Shown here: piece after piece, positions 1-12,306 of the stretch
Position numbering within the stretch: the stretch's first letter is position 1
How the letters are laid out: the number at the start of each line of letters is the position of its first letter
Source of the DNA: Astragalus membranaceus
Taxonomy: Eukaryota; Streptophyta; Magnoliopsida; Fabales; Fabaceae
Length of the DNA stretch: 64,000 nt
Assembly: GCA_039519185.1 (NCBI GenBank)
Contig: CM076848.1
Location: 186,680,628 to 186,744,627, forward strand
Reading direction: 5' to 3'
Program-made: the position numbers and the translations under genes
Notes under the pieces: generated by a model
Databases searched by the model: none
Told to the model about the DNA's origin: nothing
The model's input: only the letters and a program-made list of their open reading frames with translations

Positions 1-753
1 GAGAACACGATTCGGTGATCGTTGAACTTCGTTTGAGTGATTTCGCATTTCGGTTTTGTGATTTTCATCACACTACGGTGAGTTCAATACTCGCTTAGGG
101 TTTTTCATTGTCATATTGTTTGTTGCATGTGACTGAAATTATGGTTGGTTTTGGTTCCGTTAAAATTCGAGTCAAAAACCGTTTTATGGAAAATGCATTT
201 TTGGAACGGCTAACTTTGTGATTGTTTGGATTGGTTGATGATTATGATTGTTGTTCTGGACTGGAATAATATTTGATTGTGTTAGGGTATCGATCGGAAC
301 GGATATTGAGATCGGAAGGAATGGTAAAAATTACACGAAAACATGTTTTTCTGAAAACTGGTGCTGACGCACGGGTCGTGTGCCATTAGGCACGGACCGT
401 GCGCCACCATCTGTTACTTGGGCGCAAACATTTTAAGATGCGCACGGACCGTGTGCCAGGGTCTGTAACAGATGCTCTAATTTTTGAAAATGCACACGGG
501 TCGGGGGTCTTCACGCACGAACCGTGCGAAAGCTTCTGTTACCCAATATGAAAACATGCCTTAGGCCATTCCGAACGGTTCCAATTGCATTCTAATCGTT
601 CCCAAAACCATATATATTGATTAATAAGCCATAATCCGTGGAAACCACGTAGGTATACATTGAGGTGAGGAAATTTACATTAAATTATGTAAGCGAAGTT
701 AGTAATCACGTGTGCGGTCGTGTAATTGTTAAGACGGACTAAATGTCCTTTGA

Positions 754-802
<49 letters not shown>

Positions 803-1671
803 TTATATATTGTTTATGAGACGGCCCAACGCGGGTGTTTATATATAATTATATAAATTGAGGTTATGTTATGTTTATGAGACGGCCCAATGCAGGTGAA
901 ATTATATTTATTTATATAATTTGAGGTTTAGGGTGACGACCCAAATGTTGAAGTTAGCGTACTAGGGGAGGGGAAGTCATGAGCCCTATGAACCAAGGCC
1001 CATTTGAGGTTTGCCCGCAGTTTATGGTAAGCGGATTGGGTTCACCGGGAATAGAAAATGGTTCTCGGTGATATGCTAAATAAAGTAAAAGAGGACTGCA
1101 CGTAGTTATCTTATTGGACTACGGACAATATGAGCGTATATATATATATGCTATGTTATTGAGGTTTCACGTAGTCGCTTAGTAGGGCTACGAGTTAATG
1201 ATGCATAATAAACCGCTAGAGTTTTAGTAAGGGGTCTCGATAGGATTCACTGAGATAATGTTTATCTCACCCTTTATAATTGTGGTTTTTACAGAGAAGC
1301 GGGGAAAGGCGAAGGCAAAGAGGCATGGCTAGGTGTGACCTATCCGAGGAGATGTCGAAGATCATTTTAATTGCTTATGCTAGTTTTCCCTAGTTGTTTC
1401 TGTAATTCGATATTATGCTTGAATTTGTTTTAAGTTATGTAATTGTTTCCGTTTTTCTTGTGATGGTATTGAACACTAGGTCATGAGGATATTGAAAGAC
1501 ATGGAACTGATATGGTTTTCAATTAAGTTATGGAATGTTAAGACCGTTTGATGTTAATCATCGAAAAAGTTTTTTAGTTGTGTTCAATATCTAAACAGGA
1601 ATTATTACTCTAATGTATGCCATTTCGTGCATCTTAGCATTTCTACTAGATGGAAATATTAGGGTGGTACA
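1..1671 (+). repeat. Ty3/gypsy-like LTR, 3' part (family A)
   Basis: This stretch matches, in the same order, the complete LTR at 2386-4938: GCACGG..CCGTGC palindromes, then 'cggcccaatgcgggtg' and 'gtgacgacccaa' blocks, then 'cactgagataatg..tatctcaccc', 'acagagaagcgggg' and a terminal ggtggtaca. The 5' part lies outside the window. It has no long reading frame. Whether it is a solo LTR or part of a larger element cannot be told from here. Confidence 0.7.
756..798. repeat. (AT)n microsatellite
   Basis: About 21 perfect AT dinucleotides lie inside the first LTR copy. The equivalent place in the solo LTR at 2386-4938 lacks them. Confidence 0.95.
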
Positions 1672-1997
1672 GTATGCACAGGTATCCTACTAGTTAGATA
1701 TAAAATAGCTTATTGTTTTTATTTTATCAAGCAACCAAGTTGATATATGTAATTTAGCTTAGCCACTAGTTAGGTTTTGTTCAGCTTAGATTAGTTTCTA
1801 TTTTGGACTTGATTAACTCCGTAACTGATTTTCCCTTTGTATATTGTTGTATATAAACCTTTCTTTAACAGAAATGAAAGTCAGTTCTGATTTTACAATC
1901 ATAACATTAGGATGTCAAAGTGAAACTAAATTTGTATGACAAAATGCTTTTAAGTATTTTTATAGGCAAATGTTAGTAGTTAATTAATTAGAAAGAT
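1672..1997. other. Spacer between LTR copies, possible LTR fragment
   Basis: There is no coding frame. The end ('ttgtatataaacc' followed by an A/T-rich tract and 'gaaatgaaag') resembles the 3' part of a copia-type LTR with a TATA-like signal, but no boundaries or partner copy are visible, so this remains a guess. Confidence 0.25.
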
Positions 1998-2385
1998 TGT
2001 AACACCCTGATATATCAACCTAGTGGATATACCCGAAAATACTTTCATAGCATACACCAGAGTGTTATTCCTGTTTATGGACATTGAACAATACTAAAAA
2101 CTTTGACTAGACATGTCAAAGCACCACTCATATTTAAAACATCAAAAAGAAGTACATAGCTGATTTAAGTTTCATGATTAGACACCCTCGCCTCAATCCT
2201 AAAGTTCAATATCCAAATAGAGAAATAAAGCGGAAACCGATATACAACTTTAAGTACGAGTACAAGTCATATAATCGAAGTACTTAAAACAAGAAATAAC
2301 ATAAGCAGCTAGCTAGTCCTCAACATCATCATGCAGAACATCATCTACCCATGCTTCACTACTTTCAACTTTCCCTGTTTCTCTG
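1998..2385 (-). repeat. Family A LTR, reverse, first segment (split by nested LTR)
   Basis: It begins tgtaacaccct, the reverse complement of an LTR 3' end. It then carries, in reverse, the 'cctgttta..attgaac' block and the 'gtttctctg' block seen near 4560-4860 of the forward solo LTR. It stops at 2385, exactly where the forward LTR starts. The sequence that should follow in this reverse LTR resumes at 4944 (aaaaacaacaac, then aaagggtgagataa). The two parts are therefore one LTR split by an insertion. Confidence 0.75.
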
Positions 2386-2845
2386 TGTAACATCCCTAAT
2401 TTCGATAAATTCAATTTATGAAATTTACGAGTGATTAATTATTCGAATGAAAGATAAAGCATGTCATTGATATGGAATAGTCGAGAAAGCATCGTATAGG
2501 GGATAAATCATAGGATTAGAGTACGAGTTAGAGAAAACTTGGGCAAAAATAACGGTTTAGAACGAATTAACAGGCCAAGGGTATTTTGGTCTTTTCCAAC
2601 AATTTTAAACCCTCAGCCCATTAAAACATTATTACCATCCTTGATGACTAACCATTCAGCTGGAACTATAGAGGAATACAATTGGAGAAGTGAAAGTGAG
2701 AGAAAGGAGAATGTAAGTGAGAATTGTACATAAGGGCAAAATGGACATTTCCCTTCTTTTAAATACACATCAGCCTTAACCCAACTGATTTCCCACTCCC
2801 TTGCCACTGAATCCCAGCAAACTTAAAACTCAGAATTTTTGAAGA

Positions 2846-2849
<4 letters not shown>

Positions 2850-2898
<49 letters not shown>

Positions 2899-2925
2899 AG
2901 GGAGAGAGAGAGAGAGAGAGAGAGG
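2850..2925. repeat. (AG)n microsatellite
   Basis: Long GA/AG dinucleotide run with short GGGA interruptions, inside the solo LTR. Reading frames over it are low-complexity artefacts. Confidence 0.95.
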
Positions 2926-3649
2926 AGGGGCGAAGGAGGGAGGAGGGGAGAGGAGCACCACCTCCACCAAACTTTCTTGCATGTAAGTTCTCCTTGTGCC
3001 ATTCAACTCCATTTTCAATCCTCTTTCTTTTGGTACCAATTTCTGAACCTAACACTCTCTAAATCACCACTTGCCATTGTTGGACTTTGAAGCTCAAGTT
3101 GAGTTTTCAACTTGGTGAAGCATTGCATGTGCTCTTTGGAACCTTGGGAGTAACTCTTAGCAACTCCTTGAAGCTACATTGTGGTTAGGATCATTTTGGA
3201 AGCAATCTCAGTAACAAAGGAGCTTGGGTTCGAAATAGGGGCTGTTGGTGTTGGTTTTGGAACGGTTTGGACGTTTACGGGGATTGTTCGAGTGGTCACC
3301 GTTCGGTTATTTCGCGTGGAGACTTGATTTCGAACGAACTCTCTAAACTGGTGAATTTTACTCATGATTAGGGTTTTGCTTATTGATTATTGAACTATTG
3401 GTATTTTCTGGTTCTGTGATTTCAATTGAGATTTCGAAAGATTTATCGAGTCGAAAACCGTTTTTCCAAATACTCGCGTATAACGGTTTTTATAAAAATG
3501 TATATATGTTGTATTGATTTTGACTGGAAATTATAGTCTGGAAACACATATAAACTATCTGTTTTGAGGTTGGGTTTTGATCGGAAATGGGATTGGATGC
3601 GAACAGAGAAGCGAAACGAGAGAAACAGAATGAAATCGAAAGACAGAAC

Positions 3650-3770
3650 AGGGCACACGGATGGTGCGCCCCTGTGGCACGAACCGTGCGCCATCTTCGC
3701 AGATGGGAAATTAAATGGGTGCATCACGCACGGGTCGTGCGCCCCTAGGGCACGGACCGTGCGTGTGGTT
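3650..3770. repeat. Cluster of GCACGG..CCGTGC palindromes in the LTR
   Basis: The near-palindromic unit GCACGGACCGTGCGCC and variants (gcacgggtcgtgcgcc, gcacgaaccgtgcgcc) occur four times in 120 bp. Equivalent clusters sit at about 365-545, 5650-5815 and 6250-6275 in the other LTR copies. This GC-rich block stands out in AT-rich LTRs. Confidence 0.8.
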
Positions 3771-4938
3771 CTGTCTCGGGGTGCAAATTTCTCGTTTCGT
3801 CGCTCCTTTTGATTCCAAACCTCTTCTAATCTTCTTCCTAACCAATTGTGATGATATCACCTTCATAAATTAAATCATTGTTTTGAAGATGTTCAACTTG
3901 ATTTTTGAGAAAAGGTTTTGAAAGTATAAATATTCGAAAAACCGAAAAGTAGACCGCGTGTGAGTACATGTTTTGAATAACTAATCGGATTATGTGTACA
4001 ACTTGGTACTGTATTATAACGCCGGATGTCTAGTATCGTATTCATCAAAACGGGTTATAGAACAACGATTGATATAGAATATATCGAATATAGGAGTCGG
4101 CCCAATGCGGGTGTGATATATAAATTATATCAAGTTGGGTGACGACCCAACGAATAGCATACTAGGCGGGGAAATCATGAGCCCCTACCCTAGGCCCTGG
4201 AAACTTTAGGGAATAGTTACTAACGGGGGTTTATCGGGATTGTGGCTGTTGCACAGACGATGTTATGCTAAATTCAATGCACGATTCGCCGAGATTGTGG
4301 TTGTTGCACGGTCGGTGTTTCGATTGGTAAGCTTGTAATGGTAAAGTATTTTACAAGGCTTAAAATAAATTAATAGCACATTAAATGCCGAGATTGTGGC
4401 TGTTGCACGGTCGGTAATGGGCTAAGAATGTATATAGGCAAATAGTTTATAAATTTAACTAGTTTGCAACGGTTTTATAATTGAACAAAGTGACTGTGAG
4501 GGGGCACGGTAGAACTCACTGAGATTGTTATCTCACCATATCATTATTGTGGTTTTTACAGAGAAACAGGGAAAAAGGAAGACAAGGCGACACGAGTGGG
4601 TGACATGCTTTTGGCGAAGCCGAAGACTTGTAGTCTTGATGTTTCCGATTATTCTTCTTTTGTTGTTTCTGTTATGGTTATGTAACTTATATTTGATATG
4701 AGTTGTATGAACCCATTTCCGCTCATCTGTTTATGATATTGAACCTTAGGCTCTGTGTTCCTTTTAAATTGTGAACCAAGTAAACTTCATGGAAATGAAG
4801 GCAGATGAATCTGAGATATTATGTTTTATTTCGGAAAAATTTAGTATGTTCAATATTTAAACAGGTATTGTGTCCTCTGATTATGGCTAAGCTGTGCATT
4901 TCAATGTATCTACATGTTAGACATATTGGGGTGTTACA

Positions 4939-7291
4939 TTCTGAAAAACAACAACATTAAAGGGTGAGATAACATTATCTCAGTGAGTCCTATCGAGACC
5001 CCTCACTAACACTAGCGGTTCATTATGTATCATTTTCATTTGTAGCCCGAGTCTGGATAGCTACGTGTAATATTTGTTCGTAGCCCGAGTCTGGATAGCT
5101 ACGTATAAACATTTCATACTAACACAACACCGAAGACCTGTAGTTTCAGTCCCCCGGTGAACCCAATCCACTAACCCTTTCATCTGTGGGAAAACATAGA
5201 AGGGGCCTAGGTTATGGGCTCATGACTTCCCTCCCCCAGTGTGCTATCATAGAGGTCGTCACCCCAATTAATTTCATTTACATTAATTATCATACATTGA
5301 TCCTTTCATCAAGTAGTTCATTATCATACCTTGAATAAAATCAAGTAATTATTTATCATTTCAATATTGAACATACCTTGATACAATATCAAGTCATTAC
5401 ATTGGTTACCAAAACCTCGATGAACATTTAGTCCATTGCAATAACATAAGCTTGTGTTTCGCACTCGGGAACCCTATCCGGTTATCATCATTTAACATAC
5501 TTGGGGAGTTCCCAATATTTCAATCATCCCTACGCTTAATTAAGCGAATTACGGTTATTTCGGCAATTCATAGGGTTGGGGAAGTGATTGGAATGGACTT
5601 GGAACCAATTGGAATGGCTTAAAACATATTTTTGAAGAGGAAAACAGAAGTGGACGCACGGTTCGTGCGCTAAGACGCACGACCCATGCGCATTTTTAAG
5701 GAAAATGGCGCAGAAGCACCGAAAGGGGAGCACGGTCCGTGCGCTAAGGCGCACGACCCGTGCGCATTTTAAAACATTTTGCGCACTTTGGACCGAACAG
5801 GGCGCACGACCCATGAACTATAACGTGTAGCCCAAGTTTAAACTCTAGAGTTCTTAGTCTAACGCTTTAAGCGGTTTTAATTTAACCACTTGAGTTTCGC
5901 CTTTGGGTACAAAATTTGTTGTCACGTTCAAATCCACTTCAATGTTACTGTTGTTTGGAAGGACATCCATTGGATTATATGTGAATACAGGTGGGCTAGT
6001 GCATCGTTTTCCATGGATAGCTGGCAAAAAAGGGCCTTTTCCCAACACATTATGAATGAATGAAAAGTATGCATCATATTAAAACTGTTCATGAAAGATT
6101 GGATATTTGGATATAGTAGATATACTCTCTAATTCAGATTTCGTTCCCAACAAAATTTGATTAGATAGAGGTAGACTCTATAACGAACTTGTGGGACCTT
6201 CACACCCATATAATAATAATAATAGTCTTTAAATTAGATTAGATTATGCGCAGGGGCGCACGGTCCGTGCATGTGCCACAGTGTGTCCCAAACTCTGATT
6301 TTCGTGAAATTTACCATTCCGTTCGATTCCAATGTTCGTTCCAATCGATACCCCAACATAACAACCCATGTTCCAGCACCAAAACAACAACCATAATATT
6401 CACACATTCACATAATCAATTTGTCAAGCATTCATTCCAAAAACAGCGAATCATTATGTTTCAAAATTACGGTTTTCGTGTACTTTGGCGACACGATGGC
6501 AAAATGACTCGATTCAGAAACATGAAAATACATTTTCATAAACGAAACCCTAAGCGATTATAGAGCTCACCCGAAGTGATGAAAATCGTACAAACAACAA
6601 ATCAACAGGATGCAACGACAGAGAAACCGCACGAACAATCCTCGTACATGAACTTTTCACTTCAATTCGAATTCAACCCTCTCCAATCACCAAGAACAGA
6701 TTCTGACCTTGACCCTATGGCTTTCAACTACAATGTGACTGGTTGAAATATTCTAGCTACCGAATATCAAGCTTCAATGGTACATGCAAGCTCAAAACTC
6801 ATTTTTGGTCAAGATGAGCTTGAGAAGTTTTAAATGGTGAATTAAGGAAGGGAAGGAAACAAGTGATGATTGTGGTATCAGATTGTAGAGGAGAAGAAAT
6901 GCAATTGATTGGTGTTAAAATCTCAAACATGCACCAAGAATTGAGAATTGTTCTTCCTCTCCATTTCTACCTCTCTCGCGACTTCCTTATCTGTCTCTCA
7001 CTATTCTTTCTTTCTAAAAATTCTGGATTTCAGCAAAGTCAGGAATGAGAGAGTGTTATGTCTTTGGTTTAATGAGCTGGGGGTTTTAATGGGTGGAAAT
7101 GACTATATTACCCTTTTATTCTAATTCTCACTTAATCTCAATTCTACCCAATCAAACACACAACAATTCAACTAATTCAATCACATAATTAATCACCCAA
7201 GTATACATATACATATATCATTGACAATTAATCAACTATGAAACATTATTAATTATGCATATTTATTTAATTATGCATAGAGTGTTATTTT
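4939..7291 (-). repeat. Family A LTR, reverse, second segment
   Basis: This continues the reverse LTR begun at 1998. It carries, in reverse order, 'gggtgagataa..tctcagtgag', 'gaggtcgtcacccc', the CACGG palindromes and an AT-rich LTR start. The end near 7291 (agtgttat) is degenerate and was placed by eye. It is interrupted at 5815-6244 by unrelated sequence. It encodes nothing recognisable. Confidence 0.65.
5815..6244 (-). pseudogene. Captured fragment of an unidentified plant gene
   Basis: About 430 bp with no match to the surrounding LTR family breaks the palindrome cluster. On minus it holds a 64-codon open stretch (6048 to 5854) of ordinary amino-acid composition, with the sections VLPNNSNIEVDL and NFVPKGETQVVKLK, ending in a stop. 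The sequence before it (tcattcattcata) looks like an intron end, so this is probably the last exon and 3' UTR of a protein-coding gene carried in by an element. I do not recognise the parent gene. No clear target duplication was found. Confidence 0.4.
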
Positions 7292-7530
7292 CCAGAATTC
7301 AAATTCTGGACCTTCTGCTTAAATTCATCGGTGTTCCTTAAGTCACCAACTGAACTAGTTGTTCGGAACCAAAATGCTATAAGTATGTGAAAACAATAAA
7401 TAACCGTTCTTAATCACGAGAAAATGTGAAATTACACTTCTTCAACCACATGCATAAAATTGCTAACTTATTAAGATGCCATAGCTAGAATAGACTTAAA
7501 TCTCACAAATAATAGTATAGTCCACGGGAA
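7292..7530. other. Intergenic, nothing recognised
   Basis: AT-rich, with no open frame, tandem repeat or terminal repeats that I can support. It lies between the reverse LTR and the SINE downstream of the reductase gene. Confidence 0.5.
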
Positions 7531-7655
7531 AGGGAGAAATTTTATTAATCAAAATGACACTAAATGGTCAGTTTTACAACTGTCCTGGAGGGGATTCGAA
7601 CTCAGCATGTTGAGGATACAAGCCTAAGCTCTTACCACTGAGCTAGCACCTCAAG
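7530..7655 (-). mobile_element. tRNA-derived SINE
   Basis: On minus, an A-box-like tract (tagctcagtggtaagagc, 7645-7628) is followed by a B-box-like tract (gagttcgaatcc, 7603-7592), the internal polymerase III promoter of a tRNA. No acceptor-stem pairing or anticodon arm of a working tRNA can be drawn. The body continues into a short T/A-rich tail (taataaaattt). That layout is a SINE. It sits about 100 bp beyond the stop codon of the reductase gene, in its probable 3' UTR or just past it. Confidence 0.7.
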
Positions 7656-7755
7656 TGACAACTCGAACCATCTTATTTAAGCGCTCTTGAGTCATAAGAG
7701 TATCTATTTTATGATAGTTATTACCATTCTATGTATAGGAGAATAGAAAGTAACT

Positions 7756-9790
7756 TCATTCAAAAGCAGCTGAAGCAGGGGGTGGAGGGTCAACAAGAAA
7801 AATATCAAGAAGTTGATCAATGGATGTGTAGTTGTAATCAGGATATAGTTGTGAAGCTTCATAGTCATCTTCCCCTAGCTCAAAGTTCACGAGATCCCCT
7901 TTAACAAATAAACTATGAAGTAGGGAAACTCGTATATTGTCTGGAGGAGGTAAAGCTGCATCATCATGGAATTTTTTCTATCATTAGTCAATGTTGATAC
8001 ACAACAAAAATGTAGGAGCATAGTTTAACCAAAAATGTAGAGTTATATAAAAATCTTACTTTGTGATAGCTTGACAAGCTCTTCCTCTGAAACAAATGTT
8101 TTGCTAAAGCGCTGACCACATTTCTGCTCCCACAGTGATATCAACTCATTTTGTGTGATGAAATTCTTTGAAGGGCGATACACAACAATGCGATTACATG
8201 TTCTGGGATCACTTGCCACTTTAATAGTGTACAAAGCAATATCTTCTTCATAATTAAGTATTGCTAACAAACATAAATACTATGTAAGAATGTTGATTAA
8301 TATTTACACACAACAAAAGAATAGAGAAAATATAGTAAGCTAAAAGAAATTAAATAGAGAAGAATAATGAGTGGATTTTAAATATCGTTTAGCTGAAAAA
8401 GTAGAATAGGAAAAATAAAATTTTATTTATCCTCTAACTTAATGAGATGAAGTCTCCAAAGACTTTAGCGAAGATGATTACTTTTTAAAAAATAAGTATT
8501 GTGATTTGTACTCCGGTTAATTTTATTTTGACACATTTAGGGTTTGTTTGTTATAGATTAAAAAATAAGTATTTTTATTAAAAAAATTAGAGATTAATTT
8601 TTAGAAATTTTTATGAGAAGTGGAAGTTGTTTTATGCTTGTACGTAACATAATGAAAATTATTTTTTTAAAAAAAAATGTTTTATGAAAAATGATTTTTA
8701 TGCGAAACTACTCAAAACAACTTCTCATTTGAGGTGAATTTTAAACTATTTTTAGATTCTCATTTAACGATGGAAAACTTCTAAAAGTTATTTTTTTTAT
8801 TAAAAAAGGGTGATTATTTTTCAAAAGAAAAACCTATAACAAACGAGCTCCTAATCTAATCTAATAACATGGCTGGCTAGCTAGCTTGTGGAAATCTATA
8901 CCTTTGGTTTCACCGTTGCCATAGACGACAATATCCTTTTTCTCAAATGGACGAAGCAAAAAATTTACAAAGTAAGCACCAAAACAATTTGCAGAGACAA
9001 AGGTATAAGGGATTCCAGCTGCTTCAATTTCCCTTCTAATTTTTCTTTTCTCATTAAGCACGGCTTGAAATGAAGGAAGAGGGTTTATTTTGTCTTCCTC
9101 AACACCAAAATCTGATGGAAAGAATCTCTGCAAAAAAGGATATATAAATAAAATTAAAAGAATTCTAGGGTACATGAAGAAGGGTGGGTATCCATAAGAC
9201 AAAAATAACTTAATGAATTTAATTTCATTTAAAAAATAATTAAACATTAACGTGATGTCAAATAATTGGTCATTCGGTAATAAAACATCATAGTATCATA
9301 GTGGTTACTATAAACTTATATTTTGTATCAGTCTAGCATTTATCGAGTCAACAGAATATGATAAGTAAATATTTTCATCATATCATATCCTGCATTTGTA
9401 GTTAAAATCATATCGTGTATATATCAGTTGGGTTAAGAACCAGTAAGATAGAATAAGAATACAACTTCTTCATCTATAGTTATAAAATATATTTTAAAAT
9501 ATAAAAAAATTAATGAAATATAAAATATATACTGAAAAATAAAAAAAAAATAAAAAAATTTGAAATTCTATTAAAAATACTAACACTTAATTTAAAAATA
9601 ATGTATGATTTTATGACAAGGTAATTTTTTCATTTTTATAATCTAAAAATTTCAAATATATTAAAATTTAATTTTGTAAAAAATTAAATAAGTGATACAA
9701 AATCAAAATAAAATTACTATTAATAAAAATAGAAAATCAATTTAATTTTTTTATTAAAGAAATATAGTTGTCACAAGAATTGTCATTAAC

Positions 9791-9837
<47 letters not shown>

Positions 9838-10949
9838 TGTTTTTTTTACTATATATATATCATATCATCGTGTATTAACTTATTTAAAATATCTAATAAA
9901 ATAGCATATCTTTGTACTAATTTTTTTAATATATTTTATCTTTTCTTATCACATCTTTTATCAAGTGCATATAAAACAAATTATATGATAGTGTTTATCT
10001 AGTCTTTATCCTATAATATCTTATATTTATTCAGCTCTATATCATATCTTATCTCCTTTCAATTTTATATCATACTAGTATTCCGACTCGTGTCTTGCAC
10101 GAGTAATATTCTCTATTGAATGAATCATCGAAGTTGTATTTACTTATATAATCTTATAGATACACCACTTTTTGAATAAAGTATCATATAAATTTGTGAG
10201 TTAACATATTTTATCTATATAATAAATTTTTGAACAAATATTTTATCTATATATCAAGGTATGCAAAAATATTTTTTAATTGGGTATTTGGTATTAATTT
10301 TTTTAGGGTGTGTGGATCCGCTAGTGATGCTAGTTAAAAGTTGCTTATTTTTTTAACATTCAATTTAATATTTTTTATTGCTTATATCGAAGAGAGAATC
10401 ATTTAATTCCATCCACTTAGCTTATATCCCCCTCCTAAAATCAAGAGACAAAAGAATGAACACAATAATTCAGATAAATATTTTGTTCTCTTGAAATTTT
10501 TTGGTTAGTTTAATGAAATTATTGAGCACCTTGATATTACCAGCAACTTTGATAGCATCTATAATTTTTAGTTGCTCCAACACTTGAGGGATTGGCAACG
10601 TGCATATCACAATGTCTACTTGTTTAATCACGGCCACAATTTGCTCATGCTCAAGTTCTCCCTACATTTATATATAGTTCAAATAATCATTATAATTAGA
10701 AAAAGTGAATATTTTAAGTAATTCATTACACACACATAGATATAGATAAAACTTAAATACCTCCACTATTGTTACTCCCATGGAATTGAATTCTTCACAA
10801 ACTTGTTTCTTAGAATGAGGAGTTCGTGAATTAATAGGGCGAGTGTACACAAAAGTTGGATAACCTAAAGTAATGCTTGCCTTCACCATATACTTCCCTA
10901 TGTAACCAGTTCCACCAAATACTAGAATTTTGTTCTTCTCACCCTCCAT
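7756..10949 (-). CDS. IGS1-like: Eugenol/isoeugenol synthase-like NADPH reductase, five exons, intact
   Basis: Exons on minus: 10949-10761, 10661-10530, 9127-8902, 8263-8060 and 7955-7756. All introns are GT..AG, and the spliced 951 nt read without a stop into 316 residues, the usual family length. The start was set at the ATG at 10949, before MEGEKNKILVFGGTGYIG; in-frame upstream codons lack family similarity. Residues 12-18 (GGTGYIG) form the Rossmann NADPH loop and R37 in YTRP likely holds the NADP phosphate. RFFPSDFG begins at 108, K134 in NEKRKIRRE is the family's catalytic lysine, and the tail is DPPPPASAAFE. The family (NmrA-like short-chain reductases: PCBER, isoflavone reductase, eugenol and isoeugenol synthases) acts in the cytosol on phenylpropanoids. 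The ending and the SANCFGAYFVN section favour a synthase that reduces coniferyl acetate to (iso)eugenol, but product choice cannot be read here. It is the only intact host gene in the window. Confidence 0.93.
8539..8852. mobile_element. MITE in intron 3 of the reductase gene
   Basis: The left end reads gggtttgtttgttatag and the right end ctataacaaacgagctcc, imperfect inverted ends about 310 bp apart in an AT-rich filler without coding. No clear target duplication could be fixed. The element lies wholly between exons 4 and 3, so it is spliced out. Confidence 0.55.
9792..9836. repeat. (AT)n microsatellite in intron 2
   Basis: About 22 AT dinucleotides inside the 1.4 kb second intron of the reductase gene. 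Confidence 0.95.
10075..10330 (-). mobile_element. Helitron 3' end (5' end not fixed)
   Basis: On minus the sequence reads CTCGTG-caaga-CACGAG (six-pair hairpin), then eight bases, then CTAG at 10078-10075, followed by T. A short hairpin just before a CTRR end with insertion at an AT site is the mark of a Helitron 3' terminus. The 5' end (TC start) was not identified; the upper limit given is a guess. It lies in intron 2 of the reductase gene. Confidence 0.5.
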
Positions 10950-10960
10950 TATTTTTGTTT

Positions 10961-11186
10961 GGTTACTCTCTTTTCCTTCAAATGCCAACATCAAAGTGCT
11001 TTAAATAAGCATTTGTAGTATCACACACGTGTTTCAACTATTCTTGTTAGAGAAAACAAATCCACCTAAACTTGTAAAAGTCACGTCTTTTATTCTTGTT
11101 GTTGATTGTTCAATGTTTTTGATATAATGTTAAATTGGTTACTCTCTTTTCCTTCAAATGCCAACATCAAAGTACTTTAAATAAGC
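10961..11186 (-). promoter_or_regulatory. Promoter-proximal region of the reductase gene, with duplicated segment
   Basis: Upstream of the ATG on minus, a TATA-like TTATTTAA lies at 11008-11001 and a G-box CACGTG at 11026-11031. The segment 10961-11009, which includes the TATA-like box, is repeated at about 11129-11186. The next segment, 11036-11133, is repeated at 12852-12954. The order X-Y-X'-(insertion)-Y' shows a tandem duplication of the immediate 5' flank whose second unit was later split. G-boxes bind bZIP/bHLH factors; any role here is inference. Confidence 0.55.
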
Positions 11187-12303
11187 TGGCTATGGCTTGT
11201 GTTACTAAGCCTTTTGGTTAGTAATATTTACTAAATAAGTACTAGCCATTGGATTCACAAAATTTCAAAGAAATTCAATCTAATGGCTAGTATATATTGA
11301 ATAAGGGTATTTGTCATAGTCTTTTTTTTGTTTTAATTACATTAAATAATTTAATTTAATTAACAATTTAATGGGCCATTTTTTTAGGCATCATTAAAAA
11401 AATCAGTTTTTTTCCATTAATATCTCTTCCACGATTTTCTCTCAGATTTCCTCTTTCTTTTACGCTCATCTTCTTTATTTTTCACGTTTTTTTTTTCTTT
11501 CGCGTTCTTCTTCTTCTTCTTTTTCATGATCTTTGTTATATATTCCACACTCTTCTTCGCACGCCATTACATCACCAAAAGTAAGTCTCAAAAACGCACT
11601 CACGCAAAGAAATAGGACGCCCACAGTTGTTGCAAAATCGGACAACATAGTTGATCCATGCCATTGAAGGACGCACTTCCTTTACGCCATTGATGTCTCA
11701 TTATGCAGTTGAGGAACATGGGACTAAAATCAGTTTTTCACAGTTACTTGCGCGTAAGTCCTTTATGAAAAATACAGGGCAAATCCGTTGAAGCTGGTTT
11801 CTAACCACACTATATCAATTTAGTGGTTAGTGACAGCTGACCATAGAGGTGCACATATGTGATTAGTGTTAGCTAACCATAGTCATAATCTAAAAATAAG
11901 ATGACACTGTTATCTAGCCATTATATAGACAATCTTTGGTTAGTGTCAACTAACCACCGTACTACATGTTTTTGGTTTTGCAACATCTAACCAATGGTCC
12001 GCAAACAAATGGTTAGTTGCAGCTAACAACCTTATAAATTCACTTTGACTTTGAATTTTATATATGTACTATTCTTAATTAAAATCAAACAAATGTGTAT
12101 GTTAACATTATTAATATTCAATATCATTTTTTTGAGGTTCACATGTGTGGCCGCAAACAAATGGTAAGTTGTATCTAACAATCTTATAAGTTCACTTTGG
12201 AGGTTATGAACCATTCTTAAAATAAAAAAAATGTGACTGTTAACAATCAGATGTATACTATTAACCTTTCAATATCATTTTTTTGGAGGTTCACATTTGT
12301 GGT

Positions 12304-12306
<3 letters not shown>

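Larger units (their letters stand above)
2386..4938 (+). mobile_element. Solo LTR, Ty3/gypsy-like, nested in a reverse LTR of its own family
   Basis: It begins tgtaacatccc and ends ggggtgttaca, an inverted terminal pair normal for plant LTRs. Flanks are ctctg on the left (2381-2385) and ttctg on the right (4939-4943), a likely 5-bp target duplication with one change. There is no internal region, primer-binding site or coding domain, so it is a solo LTR of 2553 bp. TGTAACA..TGTTACA ends and this length are common in Tekay/chromovirus-type gypsy elements, but the lineage cannot be proven without pol. It holds an AG microsatellite and a palindrome cluster. Confidence 0.75.

Noticed and set aside
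2759..3090. Open frames on both strands rich in Arg/Glu or Ser/Leu
   Set aside because: They are translations of the AG microsatellite and its flanks, with no protein-family features.
7579..7652. tRNA gene on minus
   Set aside because: A and B boxes are present, but arms do not pair as in a tRNA and the sequence continues into a SINE body. The same reasoning applies at 19189 and 47903.
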